NCBI RefSeq assembly: GCF_001625305.1
Contig: NW_017803379.1
Span: forward strand, 41,012 to 105,011
Direction: 5' to 3'
Length of the DNA stretch: 64,000 bases
Source: Branchiostoma belcheri
Lineage: Eukaryota; Chordata; Leptocardii; Amphioxiformes; Branchiostomatidae
The position numbers were made by a program, and so were the translations under genes. This document shows positions 23,671-35,168 of this stretch, piece after piece; position 1 is the first letter of the stretch, and the number at the start of each line of letters is the position of its first letter. The notes under the pieces were generated by a model. It ran no database searches. It saw only the letters and a list, made by a program, of their open reading frames with translations, and was not told the origin of the DNA.

Positions 23671-26600
23671 ATGATATTACCAGAGATGAAGCCGAAATGG
23701 CTGCCGCCTGATCATAGTCGGAAGCTGGTCGCGATTGTTTTTATCGTCTTCCTGGTGATGTTTGCGATACGCCGGGGCCTGTACCACAGCCTGCACTTCA
23801 AGCACAGACTCGTACACCCAGGTAGATACGTTTGTAGTCTCTAAACGCCGGTCAAAAGTTGTTTTATGAGATATTGATGACTGCAGTTTTCATTTTTGTC
23901 GTCTGTAACTTGTTGACGTCTAACGTTAGAAAGGGGGCGGGGCAGTTATGTTCATGTATTTTTCCGCTAAATCGAAACGCAAATTCATCCAAAATCTTTT
24001 CTATGGTTTCTTGTACCTCCCATTCCTAATGTGTATTAGCACTATCGCTTGACATATGACTACTGAGTCATGTCAAAAATGCTATTCGAATCAGTGCCAT
24101 TTCTGCAACTTTCTTGAACTTGCAATTGAAGGCTCAGCTCTAGAGTGCATTCATACTAAAGGCATATTATTACATTTTGATCAACAAGCTTCAGTATAGT
24201 GATACAAAGTTTGACCAAACAACCAATGATTTCGTGCAGGCACACTGTGTTCTGCCAACATGCTAGGGTGCCTTGAATTTCCCCTGTACAATAAATCTAT
24301 ACATACAACTTTAGCACCTGTCTTCTCTTTCACGACCAGTGGAAGATTAGCTCTTCAGAGAATGTCTTCCCTCTTTTCTTCAGGAGTCCTAAGCATGAGC
24401 ACAGATCACAGAGGAGACCTGCTGGAGATGGTACGGTCCATCGTACCTCCCCTCGCCTACGACCGGCACAAGGGGCAGGCTGGGAGAGTGGGGGTGGTCG
24501 GGGGGTGTCAGGAGTAAGTTAACATCATGCTTAGTATAGTTCCACTTACATAATTAAAACAGTAGCAGGTGAATTTTCCTGTTATAGTGAACTTGTATTG
24601 TGCATAGTTTTCATCTTTTGTGTCATGACCAGTGGATTGTTAGGTTTTTAGTTTAGCCAAACTAGTTTAAAAAGATAAGCTTTTACTGGTACAAGATTCT
24701 AATGATGACTATTCCCATTTTTCATCTCATTGTTGGTCTCTCGTATTAAATGGAAGGGTCTCTATTTTCCACAGGTATACAGGTGCTCCTTACTTTGCTG
24801 GGATTGCTGCACTGAAGTCTGTAAGTTTGATATTCACATCAGCGTAAATCATCCTTACTAATATTATCTTCTTGATACACGTTTATGGTAATTCAAGTAT
24901 TTGTCTGATTTCTCCAAATGAGGGCATAAAACTTAAAATGAAGGAATGAAAGTAGAGTTGTTTTGTCATGTTTCCAAGGGAGCAGACCTGGCCCATGTCT
25001 TCTGTACCAGTGATGCTGCGACTGTCATCAAGTCCTACAGTCCTGAGTTAATCGTCCATCCACTTCTGTGAGTATCTACTATTACAAACTAGATATAGGT
25101 GTGTGGATTGAACTGAATTGGTATATGTGTATAGCTTTTGTCCACATCATAAGAAGTAAAAATAAAACTATCATACAAGAAGCAAAAAGAAGTGCTCAAA
25201 TAGAACTGAATTCTTACTATTGTTGCAGTGATCATAAATGTATTTGATATACTATTAAACTCAGTGTGAGTTTGGAACAGTACATTGTAGCATGGGGAGG
25301 GAGATGGAGTGAAATATGCTGTATTTGCTCATGGACAAATGCCCGCCTTTCTACTAGTGTGGTTGATCTGTATCTGCAGAGACAAGCAGACTGGTGTTGC
25401 TGAGATGTCCACCTGGATGGAGAGACTACACACCCTGGTGGTGGGACCTGGGATGGGCAGGGAGCAGCATATCATGGACAATGTCAAGGTTAGTCAGGCC
25501 ATACAAATTCACTTTGCTGGTTCTCAATTTTGTTTTAAGTGTAAAGGTAGTCCTGTAGCCATTTTGATGCCATAGGGGCAGTTGGTTGCTGAACCACTGT
25601 ATCTAGGGCCCAGAATTGCAAGGCCCCAACCCTCTCCCTCTACTGCCTTTTGTAGATCAGGTACCCATTTTCCACCTGGGTAGTGTGAGGAAAGTTGTGT
25701 AAAGGGCCTTTTCCAAGGACACAAGGAATGCCAGGGATCAAACCAAATCCTCAAGCGCATTTAACGCTACACTAAATGTATTGAACTTGAAAAATACTGA
25801 AAATGGAGTTTGAAAACCAGGTTTATGGAATTGACATACAGTTATATTCAAGTTTTCTAACATGCCCTCTATTTTTAACATTGATGTAACAAACGCTTCT
25901 GCCATCTTTAGTTCTTACATGTAATATACTTTCCTTTTTTTTATTTCAGGGAGTCATTGCAAAAGCTCGCCAACTGTCCATTCCTGTGGTCATTGATGCA
26001 GTAAGTACTGTCCTTCTCTTTAGGATCGTGCTACTGGCTACTTGAAAAAGCATCATGCTTCATCTCAGTTTAGGATGACAAAACAACAGCATGTTGAGAA
26101 TTGATGGCATTGAAGCGCCACCTATCATATTGCTGTAGTATGGCAGGACCTGCTAGCTCCAGATGGCATAATCAGCACCAAGGACAGTACCAGACTTGGT
26201 CAATCACAGATTTTGAAGCTATGTTGATAATTGGTGGAATAGAAGCACCACCTATCAGATTGTTGTGGTATGACAGGATTTGCTAGCTCTAGATGGCATA
26301 GTCAGCACCAAGGTCAGTACCAGTTCAGTCAACCACTTCACTATAGATTGAACTGGTAGAACAGACAACAGCAGACTAGTAATATAATGTTCTCTGTGTC
26401 CCAGGATGGCCTATGGCTGGTGACAGTCAGTCCTGAAGTCATCACAGGTTACAACAAGGCCATCCTTACCCCCAACATTGTGGAGTTCAACAGGCTCTTC
26501 CAAGCTATGGTCAGTACATTAGACTGTTTTGTGATAATAGTATTTATGTTTACCTCTGTAGAAGGAAAATATATTGTTTTGGCTCAGTTTCTTCTTCTTC

Positions 26601-27508
26601 TCCAAACACGTAAGGTCAATGACCTGAACCAACCCTATAACCATGGTAACTGGTGCTGTAGCAAACATATAGTGGTATTGGATTACATTATGTAGCAAGT
26701 GCACCAGTACCAGGTATCTAGAAAAAAAAAAGGATTTTGAGCAGTGATGTGGCAAGGACAGTGATTGTAACAATAGAATAAATTAGATACTTGTGTTTAC
26801 AACAAATACGTAGACTAATTCTTTTATTCATACAGGCTATATCTCAATTTATATGAAATGCAATGCAATATGATAAAAAACAATACTCTACTTTCCTTTT
26901 CCAGCTTGGGAAGCAGCCAGAGAAAAATGCCTCCTCAGAAAATGTGAAACAGTTGAGCCAGGCTATGGGGAACCTCACCATTGTACAGAAGGGCCAGACT
27001 GATGTTATATCTAATGGAGACAAAGGTACTGTCACTACAGAACAGTCCATTATAGAATGTAGATTTTTCAATGATTGGGATGTACTATTTATCACTCATA
27101 ATACCTGTATAGACTTTTACTATGAAAAATACATCCACTCATTTTGGTATATACAAGTGTTATGTCACCATAGACTTGTATATTGTGTACATATGCATAT
27201 ATGTCCTCTGATGACTAGATAGCAGTATATGTTTTTTAAATTCCTATATGCTATCGCAAACAGAGGGATGCCAATTGCTAGATGGAAGATAACATTAGGC
27301 ATGTTTCAAGGTAATGTAGACATAGATGGCTAATTGGCCTGCAATACATGCCAATGTTACAAGGTGGCGTTTTTGTACTGTTCTCAGTTCTACTAGCTGA
27401 TGCAGAAGGCAGCCCTTGCAGAGCAGGAGGGCAGGGGGACATCCTGTCAGGAGCCATGGGGGTGTTCACCTTCTGGGGGTATGATGCTGTCAGAAGAGGC
27501 GTTGACAA
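23671..27508 (+). CDS. NAXD: ATP-dependent NAD(P)H-hydrate dehydratase (9 exons; last exon not found)
   Basis: Exons: 23671-23821, 24384-24513, 24775-24820, 24979-25067, 25380-25488, 25950-26000, 26405-26509, 26905-27025, 27388-27508; all are GT-AG and phase-compatible, about 307 codons. The enzyme dehydrates damaged NADHX and NADPHX back to NAD(P)H using a nucleotide cofactor, together with an epimerase. Family motifs appear in order: [76 protein letters not shown], and catalytic [13 protein letters not shown] in exon 9. The N-terminus has one hydrophobic helix (about residues 20-34), likely a targeting or anchor segment. ATG 23671 overlaps the TCTCGCGAGA element, so ATG 23686 in the same frame may be the real start; an in-frame TGA lies at 23635. 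The last ~50 codons were not recognised downstream. Confidence 0.93.
25585..25755 (-). mobile_element. SINE-like fragment (family 2)
   Basis: Read on the minus strand it gives gatccctggcattccttgtg, then tccttgg.aaaggccctttac and cctcaca.tacccaggtgg. The same body is found in plus orientation at 33785-33990. The tRNA-like head is incomplete. It lies in a NAXD intron. Confidence 0.45.
26095..26335. repeat. two-copy tandem duplication in a NAXD intron
   Basis: Copies at about 26095-26210 and 26222-26335 share ggcattgaagcgccacctatc-like, tatggcaggacctgctagctc-like and agatggcataatcagcacca-like blocks. The offset is about 125 bp. Confidence 0.7.
26515..26790 (+). repeat. dispersed intronic repeat R, copy 3
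   Basis: Shares aatatattgttttggctc, aatgacctgaacca, ccatggtaactggtgctgta and ggattacattatgtagcaag with the two copies inside CCDC138. It has the same orientation on the chromosome. Confidence 0.6.
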
Positions 27509-27891
27509 GTAGGTGTTTTTATTCTTGTCTTTCCCACCCCCATCGTAGAAGTAGAATGACCCGAAAGGCCTGGCTATCTCCACGTGTTCTGGGCCAGACC
27601 ATTTTGCTACAAGGGGTGGTGGTGATAGCTGACAGGGTAAGCAGAAGATTGGAAAGATAGACTGAGGGTGTACATTTTGTACTGTTATGTCTTGTGGCTT
27701 GAATCTATCTGTTTTTGTTCAAGAAGACCGCCTATCCATTTAGATGGAATTTGTTCTGAGTGGTCTTCTTGGCAAGGTTTCACTGTACTTGCCCTTCGTG
27801 CAAAGGATATATACAACCCACCATACCGAATGACTAGTTAGGCAGAATATCCAGTCTTCAGTCTGCTTTCATTGCTTGGTTGGTTTTACAT

Positions 27892-28003
27892 TAGCCTGGG
27901 TGCCAGACTGTTGCAAGGGCCAGTATACTGGCTAGCTCCCCAAGGAAACTTTACCAAAGTTAGACTCTGAGGCTGGCCTGAGCACAGTCTGGCATCCAGG
28001 CTA
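27892..28003. mobile_element. short MITE with terminal inverted repeats
   Basis: The ends tagcctgggtgccagactgt and acagtctggcatccaggcta are inverted copies with about two mismatches, and bracket a 112-bp element. Non-coding, so a non-autonomous DNA element is the simplest reading. Target-site duplication is not obvious. Confidence 0.65.
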
Positions 28004-28096
28004 GTTTTACATGTACCTGGACTGTCAGTTGAACAAACTATATGTTGGAACAAGCAAATAATGCCAACTGTATATTCAGGTTACCACCCTAGCCAA

Positions 28097-28226
28097 TACT
28101 GTAAATCACTCTACATTCGCGGTACTTTCATATTTGAGGTTTTTGCAGTCACGTCTGTACCAACAAACATGTCCATTTTTCTCAAACTGCAAATTTTTGC
28201 TACCATGGATATAAAGTGATTTACAT
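28097..28226 (+). mobile_element. MITE-like element, copy 2 of 4
   Basis: The ends tactgtaaatcac and gtgatttaca are inverted copies. The core has ttgcggta/ttcgcggta, tttttgcagtca and gtccatttttctca as in the 8389 copy. Confidence 0.6.
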
Positions 28227-29035
28227 TTAATTTTTTAAAACATGGAAGGTGAAGATCAGTGTTAAAAAATTGGGCTGTCATACAAGGAAAGGTAGCCGTT
28301 TTATCTCTTCAGGTAACAGACTGGGAAGATTATGTCAGGTTTTGTAGCAAAACCATCCCTCTCTCCATCATGACAGCTCTGATTGTCAAAGCCCCGAAGG
28401 CTTGTTTCAACATCGCGACCGTGGACGGTACAGGAGCGTTCTGACAAATTGCAGCTTCGTTCTGGGTGTTTTCAAGTGATCCCACGATTTGTCTCCGTCA
28501 GAATTAATGGCCAGCTTACAACAGATAGGGGGGACTCGCTTATGTGTTACGATTCCCCACCCGCTTCTTCGGAAATTAAGACTGCCTGATTTATCTGTAA
28601 CTACTTGTGGTTTAATATTGCTTTCTGTACTGCTTGAGGGCTTAAGCCATGTGTTCTGTTGGGATATACCTCTATCAGACGTGTTTTTTTTTACTGTCCC
28701 GTTGAGATATATCAAACAGCATTGATAAGTGGGAGAGCGACGATAATAGAATATTGTGAATGGATGGGATGAAAACTCAGAGGACTTTGTTTTTTTACAA
28801 CTTTTATGGTGATGCATATGCATCTATTTTTGTGGTGCATTGTGGATGGATGTGGACAAATGGTTGATGTTTTATCTATGGAGAGCTGCAGACATGAGAT
28901 ATTTGAGTGGTGAACTACAAAGTCATTGGCATCAGTATATCCTGTAGTAAACTCTAGGCAATGTTCCTTATAGTGTTACTAGGACAGAGAAACTTTTTCT
29001 AATGAAAGTCCTTGGGTGTTGAAAGAGTTATGGTT

Positions 29036-29290
29036 TAGGTGGCAAGGTGGTCTTGTGTTTAGGGTTGTTGACTTAGAACCTGAAGGTTCTGGGTTTGAAT
29101 CCCTGTGTTGTCCCTTCTTCCTCACTCAACTCAGGTGAAAATGAGGACCTTGTTTCGGTTAGTGACGTCCCTTGGATAGGACATTCAATGGAGGTCCCGT
29201 GTTTGAGTAGAGCATGTTAAAGATCCCACCACACTTATCAAAAAGAGAAGGGTCCATCCTGGTGAGGAGTCCAGTCTTCTGGGTGGGTTG
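29036..29290 (+). mobile_element. tRNA-derived SINE (family 1)
   Basis: Head ggtggcaaggtggtcttgtg, B box gggtttgaatccc, body ctcactcaactcaggtgaaa and agatcccaccacacttatc. Matches the 14278 and 21211 copies in order. Confidence 0.7.
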
Positions 29291-29334
29291 AGATCTTATA
29301 GAGACGATAGTCATCTGTTTTGCCGATTTTTTTT

Positions 29335-29364
29335 TTACCATTTTCGCATGCGCGAAAATGGTAA
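29335..29364. repeat. perfect 13-bp-arm palindrome
   Basis: ttaccattttcgc and its exact complement flank a 4-base centre (atgc). It is followed by a short (ggat)n run at 29385-29403. Confidence 0.8.
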
Positions 29365-29421
29365 CTCAGACGAGATTGAGATTGGGTGGATGGATGGATG
29401 GATCAACGGTTCCACCCTTCA

Positions 29422-29527
29422 ACGGCCATGCAGACATGCTAAGTCACCGCATGTCGCTAGATGTCGTTGTTGCGACGGCCATGCAGACATGCTGAGTTGC
29501 CGCATGTCGCTAGATGTCGTTGTTGCG
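29422..29527. repeat. two tandem copies of a 53-bp CpG-containing unit
   Basis: The unit acggccatgcagacatgct...gtcgttgttgcg occurs at 29422-29474 and 29475-29527 with only a few substitutions. It lies just after the palindrome at 29335 and may belong to the same element. Confidence 0.8.
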
Positions 29528-30429
29528 AGTGCACTTTTTACCATTTATGCCTTGGACGTTTGTATACTTTCCATTATGGTTGCTAATTTCAAAATCATAG
29601 TTCTATTAATGTTGCATAACAAAGCTGCTGACAAAACAAACTTAATTTGTCTTGAACACTAACTTGATTTTATTATTTGCCAAAAATGTTGATAAAGACA
29701 TGTCTATAGACAGTTTCACAGTAATCAAGGATTTTAATAAACTAGCATAAATTATGTCAATGAGCATTAGCAGTGTGGATTAGTCTAGATGTTCAGATTT
29801 CCATTAGCCGGCAGTCCAGAGGGTCACACGTCCGACCAATCAAGGCGCTGCAGGCAAAGCTTATTAAAAGCCTCCTTTTCAGGCGTTCCCGGATCGGTGT
29901 TTTTGTGTGTGTGTGTGTTGGGGGGGGGGTGTATTTTCTGACCAAACGTAGATCGCACGCAATAGAAGCTCCGGCCCACATAGCTGTCCGTGGAACTATT
30001 GATATTACCTGGGTGCCTAACTTTCACCAACATGTCTTTTGTATTTTAGGAAATTAATTAATTAATGAGTGAGTGTTTAATTAACTTAAATAGGTATTGC
30101 ATTGTTTGGCAAGGTATTTTCCATTGACAATTTTTAATGGATCAGGTTGATCAAATGATATAATGTAAACAATTATATATGATTAGTAAAAGATGACTTT
30201 TGAAGTTCTCTTCGAGTATTATTTTAGGGTTGAATCAGGGTCAACGCGAAAAAAAATCATGATCCGGTGATCGACATCATGCCCCCCCCGCACACTTCAT
30301 GTATTCAGTGTTCTAAATACCCGTCTTCAGTCTGCAATTTGCAGATAGATTTTCAAGATTTCAGGATAAAAATTACACAATCTGCAATTTGAAGAATGAA
30401 AAAAAAAATATGGTCCTCACAACTTCATA

Positions 30430-30730
30430 TTCCCTTTGTTTGACCCGCCCGGCGCCCAAATCCCGCTGCGATTCAAGCCGCGGCGGCTTCCCGAGCCATG
30501 CAAATAAACATAGTCCTGACGCCACAGCCTCCGATTTCCACCGAGCCAGCCCCGAGCGCATGCCGACAGCGAGGGATGTGGCTCAGATTTCCGACGATTT
30601 CCTTATTTAGATCATTCGGAAGACTTCGGGTAGCAAACAAAATGGCCGCCATGCACATGATTTTATACTAGTAGCTCCGCTTCTCAACCGAAATGAGGAA
30701 GTTTAACCTCATTCGCAGACTTTAGCGGCC
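30430..30730. promoter_or_regulatory. CpG-rich promoter-like patch
   Basis: About 300 bp with many CpGs (gacccgcccggcgcccaaat, ccgcggcggcttcccg) stand in an AT-rich setting. It holds an aaatggccgccatg YY1-like word near 30642. It directly precedes an ATG frame at 30731. A promoter is inferred from composition and position. Confidence 0.35.
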
Positions 30731-30988
30731 ATGGAGTTGATTTGGGGAAGTGCTGAGACGCGATTTCGCTACGGCATATGGGATTTTGCCGCGGAGGGAG
30801 TTACGTACGCCGGCAAAAACTTGCTTCAGCGATCGGCTCCAGAAAATTTATCTTTATGCTGCCGCTCAAGTCTTCGAAGGTGGTTTAACGAAGTTTATAT
30901 AAATAATAGAGCCACTTTGCGTAGATCGATCTCCGTTTTCTTGCGATGGTATGAAAATTCAAGTACAGTATATTTTCAAAACGTTTGA
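30731..30988 (+). CDS. possible first coding exon, unknown product
   Basis: An 85-codon frame starts at a true ATG (context gcggccATGG, good Kozak) right after the CpG-rich patch. It begins MELIWGSAETRFRYGIWDF and is rich in Arg and aromatic residues. A possible donor (gatg|gtatga, near 30946) would cut it at about 72 codons, making it a first exon rather than a whole gene. No downstream exon was identified and the product was not recognised. It could equally be a chance frame in a CpG-rich, stop-poor stretch. Confidence 0.25.
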   Translation: MELIWGSAETRFRYGIWDFAAEGVTYAGKNLLQRSAPENLSLCCRSSLRRWFNEVYINNRATLRRSISVFLRWYENSSTVYFQNV

Positions 30989-30989
30989 T

Positions 30990-33010
30990 ATTTCTTTGTT
31001 CGTTGCCACATGTTGTTTATTTATCTTATTGTCATGTACAGTTACCAGCGTGAGTCTGAGTCGAGCCATTGTTCTTATGTGGCCGTTAGCACATGTTGTT
31101 TAAACAGACAGCAACATTGAAGAAAAGAACCGAGTTAACAGACATCGGCACGTTCCTTGAAGTCAGGTTTCCCGCCGTATTTAAATAAGAAATGTGTGGG
31201 CCCGCGGCGTTTTGAAAAGACGCGACGCGCTTTGGAAAGACCCCGCGCCGTGGCTCATTCAAATTCGCTACATTTTTTGCTAAGTTTAATGTCTTCACCC
31301 ACGATTTTTGACCGTCAATGTTGACGGTAAGGACTTAAATTTTTACCGTCCGACGGGAAAAAATACCGTCAATTGACGGTAAAACCGGCCCTGGCTAAAG
31401 CCCTGGTTGAATGTCACGAGGTTTGTAAACTTAGATGTTGGGGACAAAGCCATAGAAGAGATTTTGAATAAAAATTATATATATATATATATATTAACGT
31501 TACTTATAATTTAAGTTAAAATGTACTTTTGTGTCTCATTTTTTTATTCTGTTAAAAAGACTCTTAAAAGAGAGAAAACAGGTTATAAACTGTTATATAC
31601 TTGATTTTTGTAATGTTTTAAACTTAAAGAGTTGAAATATAGAAGTGCATGTTCTCTCATTATATACAATGTTGATGAGAACTAGAACCATTTATGTAAC
31701 TTAGGTAAATTGAAATGCTAGGATGGGGAAAATGTTCGTAAAAACTGTAAGCCTGTAAGCGGCGAAAATGGTCAGCTTTTGCAGAAGCACTTGTTTTTAA
31801 AGTGCTCAATACTCATTGAACGTGACAATATAGCATCCAGTTGTGTGAAGTTTCAGCTAATCAGTTCCAGTCCTGTGGCCCACCTAGGAGACAGGTGTGC
31901 AGTTTTAAGGCCCAGGAAACATCCGTCTTGTCCTGACACCCACCCCACCTCGCAGCAGATGTTGCCTGTATCAAATTAAGCCCATAAATAAATAGCAGTA
32001 GAGGGACACTTGTTTGAGCCAGGTGCTTCATCATATGAAGACTGAGCACACAGCAGATGGAGCTCATCATTACAAACTGCTGGGACATGTGCCAGGGATG
32101 GCGGTGGGCTGGGAGGGATTCATTCACCGGTTTGTGGTATTTTGAGTAGAACATCTTTTGTTCTTTCTGAATATAATTTCATCAGGATGGTAGAACATAA
32201 GGATATTGGAGTTTTGTTTTACACAGCCTGTAATGTCTCTTACCTACCTGCTTACATTTCAATGCTTGGCAGACATCTTCCTCAGAGCTTCTGACTGGAG
32301 TACTGCTTCTCGCTGGTATACATGTACATTTGTATGTAGCCAATGTAGGTGGCATTTTTTCAATAAGAACACAGTCCACAATGTGGCTAAGTTTGTATCA
32401 TGATGTTGTGATGATGTTCTCAACCTCTGATGTTCTGACCTCCCAGTCCCGAAGAAGGGCTACTAACCACTCCACCACAATGGTAACAAATTTTGATGAT
32501 AGTATAAGATGTTCTTCATATTCATTTTGATAGCTGCAAAATGCTCATGAGTAACAGTATACAAAATTGCCCCAGCCCACCAAATGATTATGTCTACATC
32601 AGTAGTCTGTGTGTAAGGTAGTATCTTCCTGTTTATTTGTCCTGACACCAAGTAAATACATCACACAGGGGGGAGGGGGAGTGATCTCACCCCCTGTAGG
32701 GGACCCCAGCCCATCTGATCCCCACAATTAGCACCATTTACTGGCACATTAACTCTTCAACTCTCAAGCGTTATTTTGCTTTCTGCTTAATTTACCTCTG
32801 ATGGAAGAAGCGGCTGTGAATCAAATTTCCATCACAGCTAATGACGTGAGACTGTTCCTCGCTACAGCGGCTGCTTCGCTGGGTTCGTAGCGCAAGATTT
32901 TTATTTACAACTTTAGGGGATAGACAAGGAACATCGTAATGTAAATTCCCATGTTTGTCAGTTACTGTAAGACCACCACTGTGACATTTAAAAAAATTGG
33001 TGATTCCAAG
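30990..33010. other. gene-poor stretch
   Basis: No exon-like frame was accepted here. A TA-rich run lies at 31475-31495. A short GC-rich palindrome-like run of ttgacggtaa/ttaccgtc words occurs at 31310-31390. The missing NAXD terminal exon was sought here without success. Confidence 0.4.
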
Positions 33011-33011
33011 A

Positions 33012-33214
33012 ATAAAGAGACTCTTTTTACACAACCACAAGGTTTATTCAGCTGGCGTTTCCTCAGGGCATATCTGACTAGTTCACATTGCACATCTACA
33101 TGTATAGCAGCATCACCTGTGCTGTGCAGTGCTTTGAACCAGTCAGATTTGCCCTGAGGGTCACCGAAACATCAGCTGAATAAACCTGGTGGTTGTGTAA
33201 AAAGAGTCTCTTAT
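33012..33214. mobile_element. fold-back element with long inverted arms
   Basis: The left arm gagactctttttacacaacc...gtttattcagctg is repeated in inverse as cagctgaataaacc...ggttgtgtaaaaagagtctc. The symmetry continues inward through cctcaggg.a.atctgact against agtcagatttgccctgagg. Arms are about 80 bp around a roughly 40-bp centre; no coding capacity. Confidence 0.75.
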
Positions 33215-33784
33215 TCAGCGACTTATCAACCAGATAAAACCATTCATGGAGGTGAAGTCAAGAGATTTATGTACCTGACCCTACCTACATCTGTATGCAG
33301 TATCAGGTATATACACTTCAGATATCCAGGTGTTCAATAAATGTTTGAAAATGCCTCAATCACACTTTTTCAATGTGATGACACAAGTGGAATCATTAGA
33401 GAAATCAGAGCTTGAAATCCTTTTTTCTGCATACATGTACCTGAACTGGTGCAGGTATCATTGAAAATTGACTGCACCAGACAAAGTTTACCTGCATTGG
33501 AAAGTGTGGATCACACTAAAACATTTGGTCTTTCGAGCCCTGAATATTGGTATTAACAGTGGGTAGTAGTGCAAGCTTTTATTTACAACCTTTGAGCAAA
33601 GATGATGAAAGTCATAAATCAGAATGAGTGTTCAGTAATGCTTCAATGTTTGATTATTTTCTCTGACATAATCTTTCTGATGAAGTCATCTGTGCTACAG
33701 CTGTCATAGTAGGAAATAGTCCCATGTGAGATATGATAATATGCTATTGCAGGTTTTGTTAAGCTTGTTGTTCTATTTGTGGCT

Positions 33785-33990
33785 AGACTAGAAGAGTTTG
33801 AGAGGTTCGATCATGGGTTTGATCCCTGGCTAGTCATTGTGTCCCTGGGAAAGGCTTTTTCCATAACTTTCCTCACTGCACCCAGGTGTAAAATGGGTAC
33901 CTGACTTAGGTTGGGGAGGTAAAAGTTGATGGAAGGAGAGGGATGGGCTCCACCTTCCAATGCTCTTCCCTAATGGACACAGTGGATTAA
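33785..33990 (+). mobile_element. SINE-like element (family 2)
   Basis: A B-box-like tgggtttgatccctggc (about 33813-33829) precedes tgtccctgggaaaggctttt and cctcactgcacccaggtgtaa. Same body as 25585-25755 reversed. It is tRNA-derived by plan. Confidence 0.5.
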
Positions 33991-35168
33991 CAACCCACTG
34001 CACCTTTAGTCTCAAAATGGCTTTTGGACAAAATGTACCTTAAATTTAAGTTTACCTTATCTTTTACCATTAATGTTACACTGTTGCAAACACAGATATG
34101 ACAAGCGAGTCCCCACAACTTAATGTCTAACTCAGTAATAATTAATAAATATTGATTAATGTAGACATCTTGCAAGGAAAGTTTGATCACTGACTCATTC
34201 CACTGATTTTTTTGTAAACCAGTAACCAGAGAGACTGCCATGTGTTTTATAATGATAATAAGATTTAAATACAAGAGTGTACAAATGTATCAGAGTCTGT
34301 TTGTGATACCTGTGGAGTTAGGCAGAAGAGCCATGTACTGTTATGGCAGAAAGCATGTTAGTCATGTTTTCATTTAATCTAAATATATTGTACTTTGCTT
34401 CACTTTGATTTATTTGTTAGGCTGTATGAAGACACACAGCCATGCCTACCTAAGCTAACTAGCAGAAAGCTAGTAGAAAACACAGTAGGCACACAACGTT
34501 TCACAATACATGTACTCTTTTTATATTTGATGGTGCTGGTTATATTATTACAACTGAAAGAATGCTAAATGTTTGAACCATCCAGTAAATGTAATTATAG
34601 ACACACTGCACACAAGGAGAACAAAAATATCAATGCATCAAAAGTTTACAAGTCTTTCCATTTCCTTATCAGTCAGTAGTTAAGCAGCTCCAAAACTTTC
34701 TCCTTTCTTGTACATGAAACATTTGTACTTGTGTCTCAGCTACATGTATACCATCATAGATATCATTTTCCTTATACACAAACATTTTAGTCATACCAGG
34801 AAAAGATAACACTTAACACTTAATACATGTATTATGTATTACACTATATAGTGTACATGTATAACAAATTGGCTTCTTTGTTTGCCTTTGGTATTTTGGT
34901 ATAGATACATGTACAGTGTGTAGCTACATGTACTGTTATTCTTGAAACTCATCAAAATCAGAAATGTGCAAATGTAAACTTTTCTGAAGTATGACTTTCT
35001 GAAAATAATGACTGTTTATAACAAATGAAAGATATCTGACAGATAAAGGCCAATTGCTGATAATCTGATTTTTTTGTCTTTTTTGTCTAATTTTTGACCA
35101 CCACTGCTACGCAACCAGTATTTTTAACAGCAGATACATGTACATGTAGCCAGGCTGTGTCAGGCTTA
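33991..35168. other. AT-rich intergenic DNA, no gene seen
   Basis: Repeated tacatgta words and no acceptable exon. Its last part (35041-35130) is a duplicated segment: agataaaggccaattgctga, ttgaccaccactgctacgca and aacagcagatac recur at 39682-39792 beyond the 3' end of the paralogous gene. Confidence 0.45.
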
